Below, piece after piece: positions 46,190-55,778 of a DNA stretch of 64,000 bases (position 1 is the first letter of the stretch; every line of letters starts with the position of its first letter). Origin of the DNA: Methylobacter sp. (GTDB lineage Bacteria; Pseudomonadota; Gammaproteobacteria; Methylococcales; Methylomonadaceae). The stretch covers positions 1-64,000 of the forward strand of contig JAUXTH010000114.1 of the NCBI GenBank assembly GCA_030679035.1. The letters are read 5' to 3'. The notes under the pieces were generated by a model. It had not been told where the DNA came from, searched no databases, and saw only the letters and a program-made list of their open reading frames with translations. The position numbers and the translations under genes were made by a program.

Positions 46190-46498
46190 CTAATCCAAGT
46201 CGCTCAGATATAACTCTTCAATCAGCTTTTTTTCTTCTTGCGTAAGCAAGATAGGGGAATATTTTTTCTCGGAACGGCGTTGTTCAGAAAGCAGTTGATC
46301 ACGACGCTCAAGTGCGCGTCTGTCGTCACTGCGTCGGCTTACGTTGCGGCGATTGAATTTAGGCCAGGCCAGATAATGGTTTTTTATATTCTCTTCCCAC
46401 TCCGGTGAACCGAATGGATAGGGAATCTCGCGCCGGTCAGTCATACGCCGGGTCATGATTGACCGGCGCGGGTTGCGTCGAAAATCATAGAGGATCAT
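46190..46498 (-). CDS. Arg-rich hypothetical protein
   Basis: A 102-residue strongly basic protein with many arginine pairs (FNRRNVSRRSDDRR, RRNPRRS) and an acidic C-terminus (EEKKLIEELYLSDLD). The start at 46498 has AAGGAA 7 bases upstream, a strong site. I do not recognise a family; RNA or nucleic-acid binding is only a guess from charge. Confidence 0.65.
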   Translation of the reverse strand: MILYDFRRNPRRSIMTRRMTDRREIPYPFGSPEWEENIKNHYLAWPKFNRRNVSRRSDDRRALERRDQLLSEQRRSEKKYSPILLTQEEKKLIEELYLSDLD

Positions 46499-46586
46499 GA
46501 TTCGTTCCTTCCGGTAGATGTTTGGCCGGAACTATAAGCAAAAAGCGAAGTGGTATTATTTGACTTTCAATGGCCTAAGTCAATAG

Positions 46587-46616
46587 CTTTTTTAAGCTTA
46601 ATTTAAGCTTAAAAAG
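46587..46616. terminator. AT-rich palindrome downstream of the second AI-2E transporter
   Basis: CTTTTTTAAGCTTAA pairs with TTTAAGCTTAAAAAG; the two TAAGCTTAA copies are adjacent. It has runs of T or A on both sides and lies between two leftward genes, so it may end the 46651-47781 transcript. Confidence 0.55.
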
Positions 46617-46650
46617 TTACGAATTTCAAGCTGTTCATCGCGGCGAATAG

Positions 46651-47781
46651 TCATTGACCATCGTCGAACTCTGTAGGCGATGCGTTTGGTAACGGCTCGA
46701 TTTCAATCATTTCTTCCTGAGGCAGCGCGTCTTCCGTAGTCGTATCTGATTCACCCATATCGGCAACCCAGTCGCGCCAGATCGACATCAATACTGCCAT
46801 TAGCGTAGGGCCTAAAAACAAGCCCAGTAAGCCGAAGTTTTCCAATCCGCCAAAAATGCCGAGTAGCGTCCAGATGAACGGCAGTTTGACCGCGCCGCCG
46901 ATTAGCCGAGGACGTACGTAATTGTCGGCCAGCAGGATAACCACCACGCCGAATACAAACAGCGAGCTTCCCGCCGCCATGTGTCCTTCGGCGACCAGCA
47001 CCAGCGCGCAAGCGCCGAAGATCAGTTTGGCAGCGAACGGAATCATCGCAAAAACGCCGGTTAATGCGCCGAGCATGGCCGGATGGCTTAAGCCTGCAAA
47101 CGCGTAACCCACGCCCAGCAGTAAGCCTTCACCCAGGCCGACCAGCACCAGGCCGTTGACCGTGGCACGCACCGCCGCTGTGGCATGGATCGCATAACGG
47201 ACGCCGGTTTCGCCAAACAGTTTTCGATTGGTCGCCAGCACATATTGACTCAGCCCGGTACCGTGCTGATAAACAAAGAACAGCACCAATAACGTCAGTA
47301 AAAAACCGAAGAAGCGGTGTAGCAGTTGGCTGGCGAAGTTTTTGGTATAAGTGATAGCGGCACCGGTTCCTAGCCAGTGCAAAGATTCATTGGCCACGAC
47401 CGGATTGCCCAAAGCGTTCATCCAGGTATCCTTTGCCCATTGGCCTATTACCGGAATGGTTTCCAGCCAGACTGGCGGAGGGAGGCCTACGTGTTGCGCT
47501 TCGGTCAGGATTTGCCCTAGCGATTGCGCCTCATCAAGCAATCGACTCAAACCATAAGCCAATGGTACAAGGATAATCGCGCCGATCAGCAAGGTCAGCA
47601 GCAACGCGCCCCAAGTGACTTTTCCCTGCACTTCGTTGCAAGCCAGCAGGCGTTGATAAATCGGCCAAGTGGTGATGGCAAGAACCACCGCCCAAACCAG
47701 CAACGCCAGAAAGCTGTGTAAAACCCAGCTACCCAGCAGCAGTAAGATAAAACCGCCGATAACACGCGCTTTGGTTTCCAT
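46651..47781 (-). CDS. AI-2E family transporter, copy 2
   Basis: A 376-residue membrane protein of the same family as 45044-46144 but clearly divergent. It shows about seven or eight helices and ADNYVRPRLIGGAVKLPFIWTL-type C-terminal helices. The C-terminal 30 residues are acidic (EDALPQEEMIEIE). Substrate unknown. It lies 54 bases downstream of the flippase gene, same strand. Confidence 0.88.
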   Translation of the reverse strand: METKARVIGGFILLLLGSWVLHSFLALLVWAVVLAITTWPIYQRLLACNEVQGKVTWGALLLTLLIGAIILVPLAYGLSRLLDEAQSLGQILTEAQHVGLPPPVWLETIPVIGQWAKDTWMNALGNPVVANESLHWLGTGAAITYTKNFASQLLHRFFGFLLTLLVLFFVYQHGTGLSQYVLATNRKLFGETGVRYAIHATAAVRATVNGLVLVGLGEGLLLGVGYAFAGLSHPAMLGALTGVFAMIPFAAKLIFGACALVLVAEGHMAAGSSLFVFGVVVILLADNYVRPRLIGGAVKLPFIWTLLGIFGGLENFGLLGLFLGPTLMAVLMSIWRDWVADMGESDTTTEDALPQEEMIEIEPLPNASPTEFDDGQ

Positions 47782-47821
47782 ATTATTTGCCTAAGTTATA
47801 GTTCGGTCGGCTGCAATCACC

Positions 47822-47862
47822 ATCATCCAGATGGATTATGCAGGAGGTAGGGCAATACGTTG
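47822..47862 (+). repeat. Partial GCAGGAGGTAG-type repeat at the 3' end of the flippase gene
   Basis: CATCCAGATGGATTATGCAGGAGGTAGGGCAATAC resembles the GGATGCAGGAGGTAGAGCAA segment at 12014-12035 and 22428-22447. It is antisense to the flippase gene and supplies its last codons and stop (RIALPPA). Confidence 0.65.
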
Positions 47863-49314
47863 ACGGCCTTCGCATAGCGCGGTAATCAGTACATAAAGCA
47901 GCATCAATGCACTCGCCAACAGCCACGGTTGCCAAGTTAAACTCATCAACAAGTGCCCGTGAGCAAAATACAAGCCGATGCCTAGCCCGATATAACCGAT
48001 TACGCGTTTGACATCGTAATCGACCGGATAATATTTTTGCCCCAACAGATAGGAGACGATGGCCATGCTGCCGTAACAGGCCAATGTCGCCCAGGCCGAA
48101 CCGACATAACCGAACTGCGGTATCCACCAGACATTGAGACCAATCGTCAGTGCCGCTCCGGCTAAAGATACCACGGCACCCATTAAGGTACGGTCAGTCA
48201 ATTTATACCAGATGGACAGGTTAATATAAATACCCAGGCATAAATTAGCCAGCAGCAATATCGGCACGACTTCAAGCCCTGCGCGGAACTCCTCGCCGAC
48301 AAAATATTTAAAGAAATCGATAAATAAAGTCACCAACAGAAAGATGAAGACGCAAAAAATGACAAAAAACTTAAGCACCACCGCGTAAACTTGTCGGGCA
48401 TCGCTTTTGCCTGCGTAAGCAAAGAAAAACGGCTCGGCGGCATAACGGAAGGCCTGAATGAATAGCGACATCAAAATCGACAGTTTGTAACAGGCGCTGT
48501 AAATCCCCAGCATCTTCAGGTTGGTTTGTATATCGTAAGGCAGCAGGTACTTTAACAAGGCGCGGTCGAGCATTTCGTTGATAATCCCGGCGAAACCGAT
48601 CACCGCCATCGGCAACGAATAGCGAACCATGCGGGCGAATAATGCCCGGTCAAAACCCCAGGCAAGGCCGGATAACTGAGGCGCAAGCAGCAAAAACTTA
48701 AAGCCGCTGGCCATTAAATTGGCGATAAAAATATAACCGATGCCGATGGCCGGGTTGTAGACCGGCGCTATCCATGACTCGGGATTTTCCGCATAGACCT
48801 TGGGGCAGTATATGATGAAAAACAGGCTCAGCAGCACGGTTACCCCGATCTCGACGATTTTGATGCCGGCGAAGCGGAAGGCCCTGTTTTCCGCGCGCAG
48901 CCGGGCAAACGGAATTGCGGCGATAGCGTCCATGATGAAAATCATGCTGAACCACAACACATATTCCGGGTGATCGGCATAGTTCAGCGCCGCCGAAAGC
49001 CGCGTGTTGATCAGCAGCATCAAGGCAAAAAAGCCCAAATTGATCAACACCACGAATATCAGCGCTGTCGAATAGGCGACATCGGGGCCTGTGTGCTCCT
49101 TATCGCGAAACCGAAAATAGCCGGTTTCAAACCCGAATAGCAGCAACACGGAAAAAAATCCGGCGTAGGCATAAAACTCCGACACCACCCCGTATTCCGC
49201 CGCCGTGAAGTAATAGGTATACAGCGGCACCAACAGGTAGTTGAGGAATCGCCCGAAAATGCTGCTGAGGCCGTAGACAGCAGTCTGAGATGCAAGTTTT
49301 TTTATAATGCTCAT
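47836..49314 (-). CDS. Polysaccharide flippase (Wzx/MATE-like)
   Basis: A 492-residue inner-membrane protein with about 12-14 helices and an RfbX-like N-terminus (KLASQTAVYGLSSIFGRFLNYLLVPLYTYYF). Such proteins flip undecaprenyl-linked sugars across the membrane. No glycosyltransferases are nearby, so it is an orphan flippase here. The last seven codons come from a dispersed repeat. Confidence 0.88.
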   Translation of the reverse strand: MSIIKKLASQTAVYGLSSIFGRFLNYLLVPLYTYYFTAAEYGVVSEFYAYAGFFSVLLLFGFETGYFRFRDKEHTGPDVAYSTALIFVVLINLGFFALMLLINTRLSAALNYADHPEYVLWFSMIFIMDAIAAIPFARLRAENRAFRFAGIKIVEIGVTVLLSLFFIIYCPKVYAENPESWIAPVYNPAIGIGYIFIANLMASGFKFLLLAPQLSGLAWGFDRALFARMVRYSLPMAVIGFAGIINEMLDRALLKYLLPYDIQTNLKMLGIYSACYKLSILMSLFIQAFRYAAEPFFFAYAGKSDARQVYAVVLKFFVIFCVFIFLLVTLFIDFFKYFVGEEFRAGLEVVPILLLANLCLGIYINLSIWYKLTDRTLMGAVVSLAGAALTIGLNVWWIPQFGYVGSAWATLACYGSMAIVSYLLGQKYYPVDYDVKRVIGYIGLGIGLYFAHGHLLMSLTWQPWLLASALMLLYVLITALCEGRQRIALPPA

Positions 49315-49401
49315 GGCGCGAAATTATACATGAACGGGGCTTATACCTTACGTTGATGATTATGTGAGGCGAGCAATCCCACCAATACTATTGATCATGA
49401 C

Positions 49402-49692
49402 TCAGTCTTTGTCCCTGGCATAAAACCACATCTGGTAAACGATGAGCAGGATTTGCAGCCCCATAGAAATCCCCATTAACGCCCCGCTGGCAACGACAAC
49501 ATAGGCGAATGAGGGGATGGATTTGGTAATAAACCACGACAGAATATCCAACAGCATCGCGGCAAAAGGGATCACGACCGCAACTCTCGCAATGCAGGAG
49601 CGATTGCCGAGTCCGACAGTTAACAGGAAAACGGTATTTAAAATTCTTTCGCTGACGGAAATGTCGCGAAAGCGGGTATAAGATTCGGGCAT
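49402..49692 (-). CDS. Small membrane protein, possible repeat-joined chimera
   Basis: A 96-residue protein (the frame is open to 49731) with about three membrane segments. The N-terminal part (FRDISVSERILNTVFLLTVGLG) and the C-terminal part (VVVASGALMGISMGLQILLIVYQMWF) are joined by NRSCIARVAV, which is encoded across a dispersed hairpin repeat (49589-49607). No function is recognised. It may be a fusion or a rearranged remnant. Confidence 0.5.
   Translation of the reverse strand: MPESYTRFRDISVSERILNTVFLLTVGLGNRSCIARVAVVIPFAAMLLDILSWFITKSIPSFAYVVVASGALMGISMGLQILLIVYQMWFYARDKD
49589..49607 (+). repeat. GCAGGAG hairpin repeat within the small membrane protein gene
   Basis: GCAATGC-AGGA-GCGATTGC, followed by CGAG. 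It matches the hairpins at 12031-12049 and 22444-22463 at most positions. It is antisense to the surrounding gene. Confidence 0.7.
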
Positions 49693-49731
49693 GATTGTCA
49701 GTGAATGGCGGGCGATAAGGGCGGATGCCAA

Positions 49732-50094
49732 GATGATAATTTTGTTGATTGTAACGGTGCAATTACTTGATGTAAAAGTTTAATGTGGGCTAAAAGGGAG
49801 TGTTGCCAATTTGACAAGATCCCTTTCAAGTACCATTGTTGTTCGCGAGTGGTTATAATTAGCTGCACATAATATTGATCATAGCCGCCGGTTTTACCTT
49901 GGCTTTTCACCGAATGTTGGCGGTTTGCAACTCGTCACCTGCAATTCTAACCGAAAAGAGATGCAATTATTTTGATGTTAATACTGAAGGCAGAATGCTT
50001 GAGTGGTTCCGTTCAGGAAAGAAGCGGGGATTTGTTTTGAGGCTAATGTCGGGTACAGCTTCCGCTTTAGCTTTACATCCTTGTAGGTATTATT
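49732..50094. other. Intergenic stretch before the PBP gene
   Basis: About 360 bases with no convincing gene or repeat. It presumably holds the promoter of the penicillin-binding protein gene; an AGG ribosome site lies 8 bases before its ATG. Confidence 0.6.
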
Positions 50095-53000
50095 ATGCAT
50101 AAACGTGCGCTTTCTCGGCTGCTGCGGCTTTATATTTTAGTTGGATGCATCGTAGTCGGCATAGCGGTTAGCTCGCTGGTAAAAAAAGAGGTGCAGACCT
50201 CCAAATATCAGGCCCGTTACCTGTCGGAAATAAGCAAACAATTGAGCACGGAGCTTAAGCCGGGGCATAGTTCAGCGATACGTTATCCCGATCACGGCCC
50301 TTACGATCAGCGCTTGGGCTACACACTATTGTCAGGCGAAATTGCCCGCCTGGAAAAATCCGGGTATGGCGTGACCACGCAGGCATCCATTTCGCCGATG
50401 ATGACCCGGTTGGTCGATAATTACGGCCTGTTTCCTATCTATCAAGAAAAAACCCGGGCAGGGCTGCGCATTGTCGATCAAGCCGACCAAACTATATTCA
50501 GCGTCGTCTATCCTGCCCACGGGTATCCCAATTTTAATGCCATCCCGCCGTTGGTACTGAACACCTTGCTGTTCATTGAAAACCGGGAGCTACTTGATGA
50601 AACTAACACCAATATAAATCCTGCGGTGGAATGGGATCGCTTGGGTTTTGCCGCATTGCAAATGATGGCCCGAAAATTGGGCGCGGATATTAACGTGCCG
50701 GGCGGCAGCACCTTGGCTACGCAGTTGGAAAAGTACCGGCATTCGCCGGACGGCTATACCGAATCGATGGTAGAAAAGTTTCGCCAAATGGGCAGTGCGT
50801 CTCTGCGCGCCTATTTGCAGGGGCCGGATACCCGTGAAATGAGACGGCAAATCGCACTGGCTTATTTGAATTCCATGCCGCTGGCTGCGACCGCGAAATT
50901 AGGCGAGGTGCATGGCTTGGGTGATGGTTTGACGGCCTGGTTCGGCGCCGACTTTAACGCGGTTAACCAGCTGCTCGGACAGAAATCAATCAATTTGATT
51001 GAGCAGATTTCCCCGCAACAGGCGCAAGCCTACCGACAAGTGCTTAATATTCTGTTGTCGCAAAGACGGCCTTCCTACCTTTTAGGCCCAGGATATGATG
51101 TGCTGCAAAATCTTACCGATAGTTATTTGCGGGTGCTGGCGGAACAGCATGTTATTTCAACATCGCTAAGAGACGCGGCCTTGCAGGCGTCCACAGTCCG
51201 CCTTGCAAAGTCGGATCAATTGCCGGTCAAATTCATGGCCGAGCAAAAGACCCAGAACGTGTTGCGCACCCGCCTTGCCAGGACGCTGGGTATCAAGTCC
51301 AACTATGAGTTGGATCGTCTGGATTTAACCGTTAAAACCACGCTCGATTACGGCATCCAACAGGCGGTCACTCAGGCGTTGCGCCAGTTGAGCGAGCCTG
51401 ATAAAGCCCGCGCCGCCGGTATACTGGGCTTTAGGATGCTTAATGAAAATATCGATCTTGCTCCTATCGTCTACAGCCTGATGCTGTTCGAGCGCGGCGA
51501 AAAAGGCAATCTGCTGCGCATCCAGACCGATAATTATGACCAGCCGCTCGATATTAACGAAGGCATACGGCTAGATCTGGGTTCAACCGCGAAGTTGCGG
51601 ACGATGGTGCATTATCTGGAACTTGTTACCGAGGTCTATCAGCAATATAAAGGCCAGCCGACGCTGGTGCTGAGTCGGGTTGAACTGCACCCGCGCGATT
51701 ATCTATCGGCATGGGTTATCGGTCAGTTGCGGGCAAATCCGAACATAAAACTAGAGGACTTGCTTAACCAAGCCCTAGATCGACGTTATTCAGCCAGTCC
51801 CTATGAGAATTTTTATACCGGGGGCGGCGTGCATAGTTTCAATAACTTTACCCCGGATGAAAACTTTAAAATCATGTCGGTGCGCGATGCGCTCCGCGAT
51901 TCAGTCAATCTGGTGTTCATACGGTTAATGCGCGATCTGGTCTACCATCACCTTTACAAACCGGAAGGCATAGCGCGATGGCTGGAAATCCCTGACGATC
52001 CCAGGCGCATGGAATATCTCCAGCGTTTTGCGGATAAAGAAGGCCAAGTTTATTTAAGGCGTTTTTACGAAAAATATCACGGCAAGCCGACCGATGAAAT
52101 CATGGAGCTGCTGACCCAGCGGGTCTTTGCCAAACCGTCGCGTCTGGCCATGCTTTACCAAGCCGTTTACCCGGATGCCGATACTAAAGCGCTAAGCGGT
52201 TATTTGAATGCACACTTGACCGCAACGGATTTGAATGCCGAGGATGTTGAGCAACTGCATCAAAAGTATTCACCGGCGAATTTTGATTTGCAGGATCAAG
52301 GCTATATCACCAAAGTCCATCCGCTGGAATTGTGGCTGGTCGGTTACCTGATCCAACATCCCGAGGCCACGCGTGCCGAAGTGATTGCCGCCAGTGCCGA
52401 GCAGCGGCAGAATGTCTACAGGTGGCTGTTTAAGAGCAGCCGCAAAAATGCCCAGCAGCGGCGCATCATGACCTTGTTGGAAGATGAGGCTTTTAAGCAG
52501 ATTCATACCGCCTGGGATCGTTTGGGTTATCCGTTCGGATCGTTAACGCCTTCTTACGCGACATCGATCGGCGCATCGGGCGATCGCCCGGCGGCATTGG
52601 CCGAATTGATGGGCATTATACGCAACGATGGTACAAGATTGCCGATCGTCCGGTTTGACAGCCTGCATTACGCTCAAGCGACGCCTTATGAGACCGTGCT
52701 GGACAAGGTGCCGGAACAAGGCCTACAGGTGCTTGCCCCCGAAGTGGCGAAAGCGGCGCGCGGCGCACTGATCGGCGTGGTCGAGGCGGGAACGGCGGGG
52801 CGGCTCAAAGGCATCTATAAAAGCGCCGACGGCAAACCGTTGTCGGTGGGCGGCAAGACCGGAACCGGCGATCATCGCCGGGAAATATGGGGGGCTGGCG
52901 GGCGCTTGATCGATTCGATATTCATCAGCCGCGCTGCCACCTTTACGTTTTTCCTCGGGGATCGATTTTTTGGCGTGATTACCGCCTATGTGGCGGGGCC

Positions 53001-53181
53001 GGATGCCGAGAAGTACCACTTTACCAGCTCATTGCCGGTACAAATAATCAAGTTTCTGGAACCCACGCTGGCGCCTTTGGTGAATAAACCGGCGGATGGG
53101 GCGGCTTCTCAATTATTGGCCAATGTAAAAACAGTAGCGGCAGGGAAGGTTGATGATCCGGCTGTCGTTTCCTCACCTTAG
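50095..53181 (+). CDS. Bifunctional class A penicillin-binding protein
   Basis: A 1028-residue periplasmic enzyme anchored by one helix (about 9-27). The glycosyltransferase 51 domain (about 150-320) includes FIENRELLDETN with the catalytic glutamate and GGSTLATQLEK. The transpeptidase domain contains the SxxK motif (GSTAKLRT), SxN (SVNL) and KTG (GGKTGTGD). Both activities therefore look intact. It is longer than PBP1a/1b types (about 750-850), with insertions between GT and TP motifs. Confidence 0.9.
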   Translation: MHKRALSRLLRLYILVGCIVVGIAVSSLVKKEVQTSKYQARYLSEISKQLSTELKPGHSSAIRYPDHGPYDQRLGYTLLSGEIARLEKSGYGVTTQASISPMMTRLVDNYGLFPIYQEKTRAGLRIVDQADQTIFSVVYPAHGYPNFNAIPPLVLNTLLFIENRELLDETNTNINPAVEWDRLGFAALQMMARKLGADINVPGGSTLATQLEKYRHSPDGYTESMVEKFRQMGSASLRAYLQGPDTREMRRQIALAYLNSMPLAATAKLGEVHGLGDGLTAWFGADFNAVNQLLGQKSINLIEQISPQQAQAYRQVLNILLSQRRPSYLLGPGYDVLQNLTDSYLRVLAEQHVISTSLRDAALQASTVRLAKSDQLPVKFMAEQKTQNVLRTRLARTLGIKSNYELDRLDLTVKTTLDYGIQQAVTQALRQLSEPDKARAAGILGFRMLNENIDLAPIVYSLMLFERGEKGNLLRIQTDNYDQPLDINEGIRLDLGSTAKLRTMVHYLELVTEVYQQYKGQPTLVLSRVELHPRDYLSAWVIGQLRANPNIKLEDLLNQALDRRYSASPYENFYTGGGVHSFNNFTPDENFKIMSVRDALRDSVNLVFIRLMRDLVYHHLYKPEGIARWLEIPDDPRRMEYLQRFADKEGQVYLRRFYEKYHGKPTDEIMELLTQRVFAKPSRLAMLYQAVYPDADTKALSGYLNAHLTATDLNAEDVEQLHQKYSPANFDLQDQGYITKVHPLELWLVGYLIQHPEATRAEVIAASAEQRQNVYRWLFKSSRKNAQQRRIMTLLEDEAFKQIHTAWDRLGYPFGSLTPSYATSIGASGDRPAALAELMGIIRNDGTRLPIVRFDSLHYAQATPYETVLDKVPEQGLQVLAPEVAKAARGALIGVVEAGTAGRLKGIYKSADGKPLSVGGKTGTGDHRREIWGAGGRLIDSIFISRAATFTFFLGDRFFGVITAYVAGPDAEKYHFTSSLPVQIIKFLEPTLAPLVNKPADGAASQLLANVKTVAAGKVDDPAVVSSP

Positions 53182-53200
53182 CGGGTGTTAAGCTCCCATT

Positions 53201-53278
53201 CGTTCGACCTGAGCTTGTCGAAGGGCATTTCGCGCAATGACTTAAGCCATTCATGCTTCGACAAGCTCAGCACGAACG
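53201..53278. repeat. REP-like inverted repeat with TTCGACAAGCTCAG arms
   Basis: Arms at 53201-53223 and 53256-53278 match as reverse complements at 21 of 23 positions. It lies between the convergent PBP and mutM genes and could serve as a bidirectional 3'-end structure. Confidence 0.85.
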
Positions 53279-53346
53279 GCCTAAGTCAACAGTATTGGCT
53301 TAAGCGGGTGACTGTATTGTTTTGGTAAATACCCGCCCTAAGCGCA

Positions 53347-54162
53347 TTATCGCTGGCAACTACCGCAAAACACCGTCGAGCGATTAGCTATCCTGACTTC
53401 AGTTAGCGGCTGGTTACAACTCACACACGGCAACCCGGCACGGCCATAAACCCTAAGCTGCTGTTGAAAATAGCCGGGTTTTCCGGCTTCATTGACAAAA
53501 TCCCTCAGCGTCGTGCCGCCTTGCTCGATGGCTTGGCGTAAAATCACACGAATACACTCCGCCAGTTTTTGATAACGCGCCAAGGAAACCTTGCCTGCTT
53601 GGCGCGTAGGTTGTATGCCGGCCGTAAACAATGCTTCATTGGCGTAAATGTTGCCAACGCCGACCACGATATGACTGTCCATAATGAATGACTTCACCGC
53701 TGTTTTGCGGTTTCTGGACAATGCATACAGCAGCTCACCGTTAAAATCGGATAACAACGGTTCAGGGCCTAAATCTTTGAGCAATGGGTGTTCCACAGCA
53801 GGTTCCGTAGTCCACAACACCGCACCAAATCGGCGCGGATCGTTAAAACGCAGCACCGTTCCGTCATTAAACACAAAGTCGACATGGTCGTGTTTGCCCG
53901 CCGTCTGACCCGTAGACATAATCCGCAAGTTCCCGGACATGCCTAAATGCAACAACACCGTGCCTGAGGCGGTGGAAAACAGCAGGTACTTCGCCCGTCT
54001 GGACACTGATTGAATGCAGAGCCCGGTTAAGGTTTGATCAAGCGTTTCAGGCACGGGCCAGCGCAGTTTTCGCTGGCGGACGATGACCTGTTTGATGGTT
54101 TGCCCTTCAATATGCGGCGCGATGCCTCGGCAGGTGGTTTCAACTTCGGGTAATTCAGGCAT
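53347..54162 (-). CDS. mutM: Formamidopyrimidine-DNA glycosylase
   Basis: A 271-residue DNA repair enzyme that removes oxidised purines such as 8-oxoguanine and nicks the backbone. The catalytic N-terminus PELPEVE (Pro2, Glu3) is intact. The H2TH region ([16 protein letters not shown]) and the C-terminal zinc finger with two CxxC pairs (CVSC, CGSC) are present. Confidence 0.97.
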   Translation of the reverse strand: MPELPEVETTCRGIAPHIEGQTIKQVIVRQRKLRWPVPETLDQTLTGLCIQSVSRRAKYLLFSTASGTVLLHLGMSGNLRIMSTGQTAGKHDHVDFVFNDGTVLRFNDPRRFGAVLWTTEPAVEHPLLKDLGPEPLLSDFNGELLYALSRNRKTAVKSFIMDSHIVVGVGNIYANEALFTAGIQPTRQAGKVSLARYQKLAECIRVILRQAIEQGGTTLRDFVNEAGKPGYFQQQLRVYGRAGLPCVSCNQPLTEVRIANRSTVFCGSCQR

Positions 54163-54436
54163 GGGAAAGGGCTATGATTGGATTTTGAGCAGAGTTTAAC
54201 ATGGATATGAGGGTAGATTTCAGTGTCTTTTGGCACATGCTAAGCTACATCGTCAAGGACGCATCGTTGATGCCATGTTTTTTATACAAAATAGTTTAAG
54301 TGATTTATATAACTAACTATTTTTTCAATGAAAATACATTGAAGATTATCTGTTATGTCCTAAGAAATAGATTATAATCAGCTTGCGTTTAAGTTCATTT
54401 TCCACAATATCCATTTTACTAAAAGAAGAAAACAGT

Positions 54437-54661
54437 ATGAGCAGTGTCTGGGTTGTAGGCAATCATGTAAAGGTTGAAGGTATGCATGAGGATTTTAAAA
54501 TACTCTCGTATAACTTTATTGTTGGTGGTTGTGTTGAAATGATTCTGGAATCAACAGAAGGCAGTCGATTTTTTTTAAAGCGTAGAAAAACGCAAATCGT
54601 CAATATTCAAGATCAGTATACTTTTGACGCCGGATCGAACGATGAAAATTACAGCTATTAA
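54437..54661 (+). CDS. Hypothetical small protein
   Basis: A 74-residue protein starting at ATG 54437, with purine-rich sequence upstream. It is probably beta-rich (SSVWVVGNHVKVEG, CVEMILESTEGSRFFLKRR). No family recognised. The 275 bases before it show no gene. Confidence 0.5.
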   Translation: MSSVWVVGNHVKVEGMHEDFKILSYNFIVGGCVEMILESTEGSRFFLKRRKTQIVNIQDQYTFDAGSNDENYSY

Positions 54662-54862
54662 TGTGGCTTGTGGCGGACTTTTATAACTGACATGTCAAAT
54701 AGCGTGAAAAATTGATACAGCAATGATTGCTGTATTGGCTGAAAAAACGCACACTGAATCTAACAAAATTAGAAGCTGATTTGCTTCGAGCTTGCCCCCC
54801 CTCCAATTCCGCGGTTGCGCCTGACCGACCTTGTCATCTAAGCTCCATTTCTCTAACAAACG

Positions 54863-55153
54863 TTAATTCCATGGCGGCGTATCGCTGTTATAGGCAACAA
54901 AGTCTTTAGCAGTTGCATGTGTTTTGACACCTGCATTGGTGTTCTTGGATGAAGAACCGACTTTGGCGGGTGCAGCCTTCGATCTTGGCGATTGCACAGC
55001 ACCGGCTTCAGCTTGCCATCGTGTAAAAAGCGTAATGTCCTTATCTGCCGGGACAAACCATTTCTTTTGGACTGCATCCCACCTCGCGCCGAGCGCTTTT
55101 GCCTCATCCTTTTGGGCGAAAGGGACATTCAGATAAATTTTCGAGTCTGCCAT
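54863..55153 (-). CDS. DUF5710 domain protein
   Basis: A 96-residue protein. Residues 5-45 match DUF5710 (YLNVPFAQKDEAKALGARWD, KKWFVP), a small domain often found in plasmid- or phage-linked proteins. The rest is a Lys/Ser/Ala-rich tail ending in SDTPPWN. The ATG at 55153 is chosen because the domain begins directly after it. The domain fits a mobile-element neighbourhood. Confidence 0.75.
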   Translation of the reverse strand: MADSKIYLNVPFAQKDEAKALGARWDAVQKKWFVPADKDITLFTRWQAEAGAVQSPRSKAAPAKVGSSSKNTNAGVKTHATAKDFVAYNSDTPPWN

Positions 55154-55399
55154 TTTATTAAGATAGGGGAGGATTAGATGAATTGCTGTATTAATTATAA
55201 GGCATTCCCTTTCTCTCCAGCAAAAGAGGTTCCAAACCGCCGATCCAGAACAGGTGTAACATTGGTCATAGCGCGCTGGAAACAATACACACATGAAGCT
55301 CAAAACCAATCATGCCGCACTGTATAAGGAGGGGGCCGATTTCCTCTCCAGTATCTAATCCTGGCGACGCAACTGGGCGCGCGTCGTCCCCATTCTTTC

Positions 55400-55655
55400 T
55401 TTGATGGCTACCGTATCATTTACACCACCAACACCCTCGAGTCGGTGAACATGAGTCTGCGCAAGATCACCAAAAACCGGGCAGTGTTCCCCAGTGACGG
55501 GGCGGTGCTGAAGTTGTTGAATACCAGGCAAAAACAGACGGCGCCATTACAAAACTGGAAAGCCGCTCTCAATCGGTTTAGTATTATGTTCGAGGATTGG
55601 ATGTTTATCGGACAATTGAAAAATCCGTTTTACACAGAATTTGAGACACTCTCTA
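55400..55655 (+). pseudogene. IS256-family (mutator-type) transposase remnant
   Basis: The reading frame gives FFDGYRIIYTTNTLESVNMS then LRKITKNRAVFPSDGAVLKLL and NWKAALNRFSIMFEDWM, matching the C-terminal end of IS256 transposases. About 20 expected residues are missing between LLNTRQ and PLQNWK, and the N-terminal three quarters is absent. TTTACACAGAATTTGAGACA near 55629-55650 resembles an IS256 terminal repeat. The element is dead. Confidence 0.82.
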
Positions 55656-55778
55656 TTGAGTGCCCTATTCGGATTTAGATTGGTCTTTAACTAACCATAG
55701 TTATACTCCTTTATGGCGCTTTATTATATTTATTGAGTTCCATAATTTTAGCTATAAGCAATTAACAAAGGACGAGCA

